Shown one piece after another: positions 1-5,885 of a stretch of DNA of 8,973 nt. The stretch's first letter is position 1. Every line of letters begins with the position of its first letter. Source of the stretch: Clostridia bacterium (GTDB lineage: Bacteria; Bacillota; Clostridia; Christensenellales; UBA1242); the NCBI GenBank assembly GCA_017650795.1, contig JAGCEE010000283.1:1-8973 (forward strand), given 5' to 3'. A program made the translations under genes and the position numbers. Under the pieces are notes generated by a model. It was not told the DNA's origin and did not search any database. It saw only the letters and a list, made by a program, of their open reading frames with translations.

Positions 1-269
1 ACAATGTCTTTTAATGGGCTTAGACTCAATTCTTGATGAGCCAATATTTTATCTGCCCATAATGGTTTTCTTTCGTCTTTATCGTAAATCTTGCACCAAT
101 TAATCCTATCAATTAAATTTTGTGGATTTTCCAAATTTACATTAGGTAACTTATTCTTTATCCAATCAACAGAAAACTGAGTTTTATCTTCGGCAAATCT
201 ACAATTATTATAATCGGTTTGGTGTAAACCATTCAACCATTCTTGCTTGTATTCAGCTTCACTTAACAT
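1..269 (-). CDS. TupA-like ATP-grasp protein, N-terminal part (runs off window)
   Basis: About 89 N-terminal codons are visible; the gene continues past base 1. The ATG at 269..267 overlaps the TAA stop of the upstream gene (263..265), with AAGGA at 276..280 six bases upstream. The protein is a clear paralog of the ATP-grasp protein at 2339..3224: D-Y-x-x-C-R-F-A-x-D-K, then W, then N-P-Q-N-[LI]-[IV]-D-R-I occur in both, in the same order and spacing, followed by a W-[AS]-D-K block. That N-P-x-[ST/N]-x-x-[DE]-[KR]-[IL] plus 'ADK' pattern is typical of the N-terminus of TupA-like ATP-grasp (wall/glycan-associated) proteins. The ATP-binding part is outside the window, so function rests on the paralog. 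This copy has no frame break and no CGG codon, which makes it a useful control for the broken copy. Confidence 0.75.
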   Translation of the reverse strand, partial: MLSEAEYKQEWLNGLHQTDYNNCRFAEDKTQFSVDWIKNKLPNVNLENPQNLIDRINWCKIYDKDERKPLWADKILAHQELSLSPLKDI

Positions 270-523
270 TCAAAATCCTTATTCAAACTTTTTATTTTAC
301 GGAGAACATTTGAATACTTATTGTATTTACTTTTAAACATATCCCAGTTAGCTTGGTCAGCTTTTTTACCATCTACCAACAAAGTATAAAAGACTAATTG
401 GTTTTCTAATTTTTCCGCATTATATTGAGCGGTTTGTTTTACAACCACATCCATATCATCATCAAGAAAACTTTCTACAAACATATCAGCGCCGTTAGTA
501 ATTAGAAGCATGTATTTCTTCAT
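263..523 (-). CDS. small DFE-tail family protein (86 aa)
   Basis: Unknown function. The ATG (523..521) overlaps the upstream TGA as ATGA, with AAGGA at 530..534. It belongs with the next two upstream genes in a paralogous trio: an N-terminal beta-rich stretch, an acidic segment, a V-D-G/V-N-G/Y-N-G turn, a W-[DI]-x-[FL] helix and a lysine-rich C-terminal helix. It ends K-I-K-S-L-N-K-D-F-E-C, one of nine copies of this tail in the window. The K-D-F-E codons also supply the AAGGA ribosome binding site of the downstream ATP-grasp gene. There is no signal peptide or membrane segment. It is probably a soluble accessory phage protein; the tail may be a docking or targeting peptide, which is inference. 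Confidence 0.8.
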   Translation of the reverse strand: MKKYMLLITNGADMFVESFLDDDMDVVVKQTAQYNAEKLENQLVFYTLLVDGKKADQANWDMFKSKYNKYSNVLRKIKSLNKDFEC

Positions 524-768
524 ACAAAGTCCTTATTCAAAGAGTTAATCCTATATTGAATTTTCTTAAACTTATCTAACTTTGCGTGAAACACATCCCA
601 AGTATAATTATCAGGTGGATTACCATTTACCCTAAAGGAATAGGAATAGGAAATGAACCTATTTTCAAGTTGAAATTCAACCATTTTATGAGTAATCTCA
701 TCTAAACTTTCTGATTCAAAGTATTTCAATCTAGTTCTATCAAAACTTTCAATGTCAATACTATACAT
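520..768 (-). CDS. small DFE-tail family protein (82 aa)
   Basis: Unknown function. I set the start at the ATG at 768..766 (M-Y-S-I-D) rather than the longer open frame to 846, because AAGGA at 777..781 lies 8 bases upstream, the start overlaps the upstream TAG stop by a few bases like its neighbours, and the shorter protein aligns end to end with its paralogs. Aligned blocks include a V-N-G turn near residue 50, T-W-D-V-F, and the C-terminal tail R-I-N-S-L-N-K-D-F-V. The stop is TGA, overlapping the next ATG. The tail codons AAT AAG GAC again make the ribosome binding site of the downstream gene. It is the middle member of the paralogous trio 263..1036. Confidence 0.8.
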   Translation of the reverse strand: MYSIDIESFDRTRLKYFESESLDEITHKMVEFQLENRFISYSYSFRVNGNPPDNYTWDVFHAKLDKFKKIQYRINSLNKDFV

Positions 769-1036
769 CTTCAAAATCCTTGTCAATGGTTTTCTTTCGT
801 CTTTCAATAGTAAAGACCTTATTGTATAGTTCAATCCATTGGGCATGTTCTGGCTTACCTAGTAATAATTCAGTACCATTGTAAAGCATTAGCCTATATG
901 CGGCTCCTTGATGGCTTTGACGATAAACATAATAAAGTCTAGCTAGTTCTTTCAAAGAATCGGCTGCCAATACATCCATTAACCTAACATTGTCCCAATC
1001 ACGAATATGTAATTTGTAGTTATTTTTCAAAGTCAT
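761..1036 (-). CDS. small DFE-tail family protein (about 91 aa)
   Basis: Unknown function; third member of the paralogous trio. The ATG at 1036 lies inside the upstream gene's DFE tail codons (overlap 1020..1036). GGAG sits only two bases before this ATG, which is tight. A TTG six bases further in (1030) would have better spacing, so the start is uncertain by two residues. The body aligns with its neighbours: N-Y-K-L-H-I at the N-terminus, an acidic turn, a Y-N-G turn near residue 53, Q-W-I-E-L, and the C-terminus K-T-I-D-K-D-F-E-D-V. This is the only trio member with two extra residues after DFE. It stops with TAG. Confidence 0.78.
   Translation of the reverse strand: MTLKNNYKLHIRDWDNVRLMDVLAADSLKELARLYYVYRQSHQGAAYRLMLYNGTELLLGKPEHAQWIELYNKVFTIERRKKTIDKDFEDV
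777..781 (-). promoter_or_regulatory. ribosome binding site deciding the start of 520..768
   Basis: AAGGA on the minus strand, 8 bases before the ATG at 768. It is embedded in the K-D codons (AAG GAT) of the upstream gene's C-terminal tail. The longer possible start upstream has no comparable site. Confidence 0.65.
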
Positions 1037-1337
1037 TCTCCAAGTCTTTAATTCTTTCTTTTATTTTAAGAATTTTTAGTTTTGGCATATAGTCACTATC
1101 CATAATTTCACAGGCTTCATCGTAAGTTTCGGTTAGTCTGCACCTTGTGTAAAAATGTAATGAAACATAAGTACGTTTCAAATAAGTTATATTGTTACAA
1201 ACAGCAATACCAATACTTTGATTACTTACATACCGTAGTTTGGAAGGCAAGTACAACCAGCTATTGGTTGAATCCAATGCCATTTCTTTTTGTAAATTAT
1301 ATTTTACACAAAATTTGTCAAGTTCTTCCAATGTCAT
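1020..1337 (-). CDS. small DFE-tail family protein (105 aa)
   Basis: Unknown function. The ATG (1337..1335) overlaps the upstream TGA as ATGA, with AAAGGA (1344..1349) six bases upstream, so the start is firm. The end is firm too, because the protein closes with the family tail R-I-K-D-L-E-N-D-F-E-K. It contains an in-frame CGG at 1235..1233, between CTA and TAT, read without any frame change: both halves share one frame, and a +1 move would hit TAA two codons later. It is therefore the exception to the CGG-shift pattern seen elsewhere. A basic, probably helical C-terminal third precedes the tail. No recognised domain, signal peptide or membrane segment. Confidence 0.8.
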   Translation of the reverse strand: MTLEELDKFCVKYNLQKEMALDSTNSWLYLPSKLRYVSNQSIGIAVCNNITYLKRTYVSLHFYTRCRLTETYDEACEIMDSDYMPKLKILKIKERIKDLENDFEK

Positions 1338-1765
1338 TTAAAGTCCTTTTCCAAACTCTTTATTTTCTTTTCAACCTTTTTCTGTTTACCATACAGCATT
1401 ACTTGGTTGATTACAACCTTTTGACTTTCCAACCACTTTTCTAGTGTTTCGTAATCAAATTCATCATTAAGATTATAATTAATTTCGGTATTGATTGTAC
1501 TAACGCTGGTCTTTCCATTTGGAAGATAAGTACATCTTAATGTTCTGTAATCTAACAAAAGAGTATAATCAGACCAATGTATAATATCCATTTGTGAACC
1601 ATAACGAAACAATCCATCGTTTGTTTCGGGGCAATTTGTAAAGCCATCACATCTATCATCGTAAGTATAACCATACTTTTCAAAATAAGGTTTTAACTTA
1701 TCAAGAAAAGCAATATACTTTTTTTCTATATCTTCTTTTTCTGCACTATTACCCAAATATATCAT
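1334..1765 (-). CDS. DFE-tail family protein (143 aa), first gene after a terminator
   Basis: Unknown function. It is the first gene of the small-gene run and begins only about 8 bases after the T-tract of the terminator at 1773..1808. No Shine-Dalgarno-like sequence precedes the ATG at 1765, unlike nearly every other gene here, so it may be leaderless or translated from read-through message. The N-terminal half has an acidic/aromatic block with two cysteines (D-R-C-D-G-F-T-N-C-P). A W-L-E-S-Q helix follows, and the end is K-K-I-K-S-L-E-K-D-F-K. Its tail codons (AAA AGG AC) provide the ribosome binding site of the next gene, and its TGA overlaps that gene's ATG. Confidence 0.75.
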   Translation of the reverse strand: MIYLGNSAEKEDIEKKYIAFLDKLKPYFEKYGYTYDDRCDGFTNCPETNDGLFRYGSQMDIIHWSDYTLLLDYRTLRCTYLPNGKTSVSTINTEINYNLNDEFDYETLEKWLESQKVVINQVMLYGKQKKVEKKIKSLEKDFK

Positions 1766-1772
1766 AATAATA

Positions 1773-1808
1773 AAAATAACAAAAACCTAGCATTTTGACA
1801 ACACTAGG
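1773..1808 (-). terminator. rho-independent terminator after 1836..2327
   Basis: On the minus strand, CCTAG (1808..1804) pairs with CTAGG (1790..1786). The stem extends through two G-U pairs and two A-T pairs to about 9 bp around a five-base loop (GTCAA). A T-rich run, TTTTTGTTATTTTT, follows (1785..1772). It lies 28 bases past the stop of the 163-aa gene, in the right orientation for it. Confidence 0.8.
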
Positions 1809-1835
1809 CTTGAATTATATGTTTAAGATGAAACT

Positions 1836-2327
1836 TTACTTAGACAAGTAGTAAACAAGTAGTGGGTGTGTTTCGTCTGGGTATGAATCCAAGTAGGACA
1901 ACTTTACTTCCCTTTCATTGTTCATATACTGATTGTTGTATGCAGGGGCATTGTTAATCATTTGAATAACTTGGGCATACTTAACATTCAATTCCTTGAC
2001 TGCCTTTTCGTAGTCAGCAAAGTTGGTAGTAATTTGGAGCTTACCTTGGTGGGTAATGATTTCACCCTTTTCATCCTTGTCGGCAAACTGTAATTGTAGT
2101 TGTTGAATTTCTTGCTTATACTTAGCAACATTCTGGTCAGTTTCTGGGTTAAATACACCATTCATAACTTCAACATACAATTGTTCAAGACCGGTCAAGT
2201 TAGCCAAAACACATTTGGTAACTTCCTTAGATACACCTCGTTCCGAAGCAACTTTGTTAAGAAAATCAAAAAGATTCTTGATTTCAATATTTTTCAACTT
2301 AACTTCTTTTGTATTCAATTCACTCAT
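1836..2327 (-). CDS. hypothetical phage protein, 163 aa (possibly DUF1617-like)
   Basis: Not firmly recognised. The ATG at 2327 has AGAGG (2335..2339) seven bases upstream. The protein is soluble, with no signal or membrane segment, and looks mainly helical. After a helix carrying 'FDFLNKVASERGVSKE' come an L-x-x-L-Y-V-E-V helix, a coiled-coil-like Q/K/E-rich stretch (about residues 68 to 86), a D-K-D-E-K-G-E turn, and a second helix with 'Y-E-K-A-V-K-E-L-N'. This order resembles the small phage DUF1617 family as I remember it, but that is a weak judgement. It lacks the DFE tail. It is the last gene before the terminator, and a T4-late-promoter-like octamer lies upstream inside the preceding gene. 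Confidence 0.8.
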   Translation of the reverse strand: MSELNTKEVKLKNIEIKNLFDFLNKVASERGVSKEVTKCVLANLTGLEQLYVEVMNGVFNPETDQNVAKYKQEIQQLQLQFADKDEKGEIITHQGKLQITTNFADYEKAVKELNVKYAQVIQMINNAPAYNNQYMNNEREVKLSYLDSYPDETHPLLVYYLSK

Positions 2328-2338
2328 TTTTTAACCTC

Positions 2339-3224
2339 TTATATTATTGTTAAATCCAGTACACCGCTACAAGGTGTAAATGTTAGCTCACCAAAGTAAA
2401 CTTTCTTATTTATATAATACAAATCACATCTTACGAATTTGAATGGCTTTACCAATTTCAAAACATAAGGAATCATTTGTTTAAGAATGTTTACTTGTGA
2501 AGGGAATAAATCTGCTTGTTCAGGTTCAGCACCAATGTACCAACTATTTTGTTTACCCTCTTCATTCACGAAAGCTATATATTGTTCGTAATTCTTACCG
2601 CACTTTCTTGTTAGTCCAATGCCTTCAATCTTACCATTTTCGCACCAAAAGCTCCAATCTAAAGGTTGTTGAACATAGACTGGTTGAACAACATAGCCAG
2701 GCTTAATCCACTTGTATTGAATTTCCAAACCTGATATGTAGGCATAGTTGGTGTTCAACCAACGATTCATATTATCAATAATTATTTCGTGCTTGGTAAC
2801 ATTTGGTGTATAGGGTAAGTTCCAACCAGAACCGTGGTTACATTTGATTATATAGTGCCAATCAGACGGTCTTTTGTCTAGGGTATCTAAGATACTACTA
2901 TCAAAGGATTTGCCATACACAAGCCATTCTGTGGGCAACTGCAAGTCCTTTAAGCCAATATCTTCTAATTCCTTGTAAACCCCAACCTTATCACTCCATC
3001 TACTTTTTAAGTTGATGTATGGAATGTCAGGGTGTTCAATATCATCAAGTTTATATCTACAAATCCTATCCACAATGTTTTGTGGATTCTCAAAATTTAC
3101 ATCGGGCTTGTTAGCAAGCAACCAATTTTTAGCATATTGAACCTTGTCTTTTGCGAATCTACAAGATTCATAATCCCCGAGTCAATTCGCCCTTTAGGAA
3201 TTTTTCTTTATGAACATTAATCAT
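2339..3224 (-). CDS. TupA-like ATP-grasp protein, requires +1 shift at 3177..3179
   Basis: Reconstructed length 294 aa. The start ATG at 3224..3222 overlaps the upstream TGA (TGATG). Read straight, translation stops at TGA 3170..3168 after 18 residues. A +1 move at the CGG codon (3179..3177) continues into D-Y-E-S-C-R-F-A-K-D-K, which aligns without a gap to the intact paralog at 1..269. Domain signs, in reconstructed numbering: N-P-Q-N-I-V-D-R-I near 46, the nucleotide-binding K-C-N-H-G-S-G near 127, and C-terminal F-V-R-C-D-L-Y plus G-E-L-T-F-T-P near 263 to 284, as in TupA-like ATP-grasp ligases. This family joins carboxylates to amines or acts on glycans; substrate unknown. It is coupled to a glycosyltransferase upstream, so surface or DNA decoration is plausible (inference). 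The shift lies at CGGGG, so a homopolymer error is possible. Confidence 0.75.
3177..3179 (-). other. +1 frameshift point at in-frame CGG (codon 16 of ATP-grasp gene)
   Basis: Context on the minus strand is TTG ACT CGG GGA. Skipping C gives ACT GGG GAT TAT, reading into the conserved D-Y-x-x-C-R-F block. An SD-like AAAGGG lies about 10 bases upstream. The zero-frame product would be 18 residues. A single extra G in the GGGG run would give the same picture. Confidence 0.6.
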
Positions 3225-4126
3225 CAGTCCAAACCCATTAACTTTATCGTTTCAACCATTGTAAAATCTGGAATGTCATATCCACCGAAGTATTTATTTG
3301 CCCTTACATCTTGGGCATACCATTGATGGTCAACAGCCGCACTACCTCTTTCAAATTTCTTTTTCCAATCAATGTCGGACTTGATGTGGTAGTGGTATAA
3401 TCTTAGACAAGCATTGTAATCAACATCACCATAGGTGGTGCTACTGATTCCAGTTCCATTGACAATAGAACATCTTTGTTTGTTTTCCAACTTTTCCTTC
3501 ATAGGGTCAAAGATTACTGGCACATGACCATATTCTTCACCAGACTTAACTGTAAAATCGTATCTATACTTAGGGTCATAAACAACAATAGCCTTGCCTT
3601 GTGTAGATACATCGTTTCTTCTGTAAAAGTGTGTTTTAGTGTAGGACAATACCCTATCACCTACCCAAAAATCGTGAGTACTCATCAAGGTTTGTGGAAC
3701 AAGTACGCAACCAGGTACACCCATATTGACTTGAAACTTTGTCATAGAACCCAAGTAGGTTTCAAGTGGTTCATAAACCTTACCCTTAAACTTAGGGTCA
3801 TACTGTTCTACCATTTTCCAATAATCAAGGTAATACCAAAGAAATTCATCATCGTCAATAAAGGCAATCAAGTCATCCTTCTTAAATTCGTAACGATTTT
3901 GGTTAAGAATGTCGCTGAACAACTGCCATTGGTTAGGCCAGCCTTTAAGTTTTTCATAAGTATGTTCTGTACCTTCAATAAGCCAAGTCATAATATCACT
4001 TGAAATTGAAGGGGCAGAATCATTATCAATAAGATGAATACGATAACCCATCTTATCGTGATACTTGAACCATATACTTAAATCATCAAAGTTATAAGAC
4101 TTAGTTAGACAGACGATGTGTTTCAT
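3224..4126 (-). CDS. glycosyltransferase, GT92/Glyco_tranf_2_4-like (300 aa)
   Basis: Likely transfers a sugar from a nucleotide-sugar donor; acceptor unknown. The N-terminus (V-C-L-T-K-S-Y-N, then I-W-F-K-Y-H-D-K-M-G-Y, then H-L-I-D-N-D-S at about 31 to 37) has the pattern of GT-A enzymes of the GT92 / pfam13704 type: an opening strand, 'W..YH...G' and an 'I-D-N-x-S' turn. The metal-binding acidic cluster I-D-D-D-E-F-L-W is at about 90 to 97. A histidine-rich Y-H-Y-H segment and a W near the C-terminus also fit. The ATG overlaps the upstream TGA, with GGGGGA upstream; the stop overlaps the ATG of the ATP-grasp gene. The pair may decorate phage DNA, virion or host glycan (inference). Confidence 0.8.
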   Translation of the reverse strand: MKHIVCLTKSYNFDDLSIWFKYHDKMGYRIHLIDNDSAPSISSDIMTWLIEGTEHTYEKLKGWPNQWQLFSDILNQNRYEFKKDDLIAFIDDDEFLWYYLDYWKMVEQYDPKFKGKVYEPLETYLGSMTKFQVNMGVPGCVLVPQTLMSTHDFWVGDRVLSYTKTHFYRRNDVSTQGKAIVVYDPKYRYDFTVKSGEEYGHVPVIFDPMKEKLENKQRCSIVNGTGISSTTYGDVDYNACLRLYHYHIKSDIDWKKKFERGSAAVDHQWYAQDVRANKYFGGYDIPDFTMVETIKLMGLD

Positions 4127-4428
4127 AGCTTTTCCCCCAAAGATTCTTCCAATCTTTTTTCCAACATAGGAACTATAACCGTTACCAAGTTTTCCAAAAT
4201 TCTAGGTTCAGTCCTATATTTTTCTTCATTCAATGCTATAATATAACATTCATCAAAAGTCTTGTCAAGGGTTTTGGCTGCAGGATTAAAATAATTTTCC
4301 CATTCCTTATCTAAATCCCAATAATCACAAATGTAATCAAATACATCTGACCAACGGTAGGCAGTTGTATTTGACCATCTATTAAGGGTTTCATCAATAA
4401 GTTTAGATTTAAATTCTTCTAATTGCAT
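4123..4428 (-). CDS. hypothetical protein, 101 aa
   Basis: Not recognised. I place the start at the ATG at 4428..4426 (M-Q-L-E-E-F), one base after the TAG stop of gp47 (4432..4430), not at the longer open frame that would overlap gp47's end. GGAA about eight bases upstream could serve as ribosome binding site. The protein is acidic and aromatic in the middle (W-S-D-V-F-D-Y-I-C-D-Y-W-D-L-D-K-E-W), followed by a helix ending in L-E-K-R-L-E-E-S. No membrane segment and no DFE tail. The stop TGA overlaps the glycosyltransferase ATG, so the two are translationally coupled. Confidence 0.75.
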   Translation of the reverse strand: MQLEEFKSKLIDETLNRWSNTTAYRWSDVFDYICDYWDLDKEWENYFNPAAKTLDKTFDECYIIALNEEKYRTEPRILENLVTVIVPMLEKRLEESLGEKL

Positions 4429-4429
4429 A

Positions 4430-5486
4430 CTACGATTCCGTTCCCTTGAATGTGTTATATAATTCCACAAGTGCTACATTCAATTCTTCTGTTGTAATAG
4501 TGTCAGGCAACTCATCTTTAATTTGTTCCAAATATCTAGGGAACAAAGAAAGCAAGTTGAAATTCTCAGTATTGATTGTTACATCATCCTCTTCATTATC
4601 TGGTCTTGGGTCATTGAATGTATTTACTGGATAGGCAGGGTGTAAGGCATCCAATTCTCTAACCAAGTCATAGATTGTTTTGGTTTCCGATTGAAATTCG
4701 TAAGGTACGTGTATATCAACTACTTGTCCTGTAATCCTTGTCTTGTCAATGTTTGGATAAACAAAGATATTGAACTTCATAGATTGTGTATTGTTTTCCC
4801 AATGGAAATCATTTGTTTCTATATCCAATATTCCATAACCCCTCTCACAATTCTTGTCAATTCTAGTAATCTGATATGGTGAACCAATGTAGGTGATTGT
4901 CTTATCATCTTGATAAGTTCTATTTGTTCTATGGTGGTAGTGGCCAGTGTAGGTGTGCTTGAACTTGTTCAAAACATCTGTAATCAACAAACCACTACTT
5001 GATAATTGACCACCCATATCAAAGCTAATAATATCCAAGTGGGCAAAGGCATATTCGTAATTGTTCAATACGATTTGGTTAAAGTCACGATAGTCAGTAA
5101 TCCAAGGTAACATAAGGACTTTCTTTGTACCAAACATTACTTCCGTTGGCTTTTCATAGACAGTTACATTAGGTAACAAGTCCAATGATTTAAGGCTATT
5201 GACTTCGGTAGTGTTAGTATGGAAAATGTCGTGGTTGCCCACAACAATGTGAACATTGAAATCCTTTAATGTTTCTTTGAACAAATTCAATACAACATTT
5301 TCAGTTTGAACATTTACTGCAAAACGAGTATCATAAACATCACCACAAACAATAATCGTATCTATTTGTTTTTGTTTCAATTCGGGAACCAACTGATTCT
5401 TGAAGAATCTTAATTGTGATTCTTGGAATGTGGCATCCGACTTCTTAACACCGGAAATGTAAATCTGCTATTAATGCTATTTTCAT
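4430..5486 (-). CDS. gp47/SbcD/Mre11-like recombination nuclease, requires +1 shift at 5451..5453
   Basis: Nuclease subunit of the gp46-gp47 (Rad50-Mre11) complex that resects DNA ends for recombination-dependent replication. Reconstructed length 351 aa, near T4 gp47 (339). From the ATG at 5486 (GGTGAG just upstream) the frame gives M-K-I-A-L-I-A-D-L-H-F and then CGG TGT TAA. Skipping the C of CGG gives D-L-H-F-G-V-K-K, the expected phosphoesterase motif I (D-x-H-x-G). The other motifs follow in the shifted frame: G-D-V-Y-D at about 48, G-N-H-D at about 83, A-H-L-D at about 148, G-H-Y-H-H at about 181. The metal ligands D8 and H10 lie before the shift and the rest after it, so neither frame alone makes an active enzyme. 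The only later start is a TTG with no ribosome binding site. Confidence 0.87.
5451..5453 (-). other. +1 frameshift point at in-frame CGG (codon 12 of gp47 homolog)
   Basis: Context is CAT TTC CGG TGT TAA. Skipping one C yields CAT TTC GGT GTT AAG, restoring motif I glycine and the rest of the nuclease. Without the shift the product is 13 residues. The site is not in a long homopolymer. Confidence 0.7.
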
Positions 5487-5510
5487 ACTCACCAAAATAT
5501 AATAAAATTA

Positions 5511-5885
5511 TTATTCAAAATCAGAATTGATATTAAAAAGTTTAAACTTAACTTTTAATTTTTTCAATGCTTCAAGCATTTCTTCTTTTGTATGTACTTC
5601 TTTCCAGGTACAATTCCAAAAAGTATAAATCCAATTCAAACCAATAATAGATAATGGATTAGATTTTCTATCTTTCAATTCAAAAGTATCTAGTACAAAG
5701 ACTGCCTTTTCGTCTTTGTACCAACCACTCATATCATCGGTTAAACGATTGTACATTATAACCAAAGTATCAGATATATCACCGAGTTGGTACATAACCC
5801 ATTCTCGCTTACCATCTACCTGATACAAAAGTTCATTCATATCAAAAATGGAATACAAAGTTTTATCTATATCTTTTTGAATCAT
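5511..5885 (-). CDS. DFE-tail family protein (124 aa)
   Basis: Unknown function. The ATG (5885..5883) overlaps the TGA of the upstream DFE-tail gene, with AAGGA (5892..5896) six bases upstream. The middle is aromatic-rich (W-V-M-Y-Q-L-G-D near 29; Y-T-F-W-N-C-T-W near 87), followed by a K-E-E-M-L-E-A-L-K-K helix and the tail K-L-F-N-I-N-S-D-F-E. Here the tail is not followed by an overlapping gene: 24 bases separate its TAA from the gp47 start, and the tail codons lack AAGGA. The DFE ending is therefore kept at protein level rather than only as a ribosome binding site. It sits between gp46 and gp47, which are adjacent partners in function. Confidence 0.78.
   Translation of the reverse strand: MIQKDIDKTLYSIFDMNELLYQVDGKREWVMYQLGDISDTLVIMYNRLTDDMSGWYKDEKAVFVLDTFELKDRKSNPLSIIGLNWIYTFWNCTWKEVHTKEEMLEALKKLKVKFKLFNINSDFE

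Noticed and set aside
769..846. Longer form of 520..768 starting at 846.
   Set aside because: It would overlap the upstream gene by 86 bases and adds 26 residues that the paralogs lack.
2100..2399. Plus-strand open frames, including those at 1145..1444, 3476..4003 and 7147..7416.
   Set aside because: They are antisense shadows of strong minus-strand genes, with low-complexity hydrophobic translations and no ribosome binding sites.
3119..3121. TTG start for the ATP-grasp gene, which would avoid the frame break.
   Set aside because: No ribosome binding site precedes it, and it would discard the upstream block (D-Y-x-x-C-R-F-A-x-D-K) that the intact paralog shows to be protein.
3177..3179. Simple pseudogene decay as the explanation for the broken frames.
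   Set aside because: The remaining sequence of all three genes is intact, with catalytic motifs kept, and all breaks share codon, phase and polarity. Decay would give mixed lesions.
5390..5392. TTG start for gp47, avoiding the frame break.
   Set aside because: It loses motif I (D-L-H), lacks a ribosome binding site, and leaves a conserved coding stretch untranslated.
5487..5510. Possible tRNA or regulatory RNA in the gaps (5487..5510, 8498..8574, 7992..8080).
   Set aside because: The gaps are too short or lack a cloverleaf. Only the terminator and dyads listed are supported.
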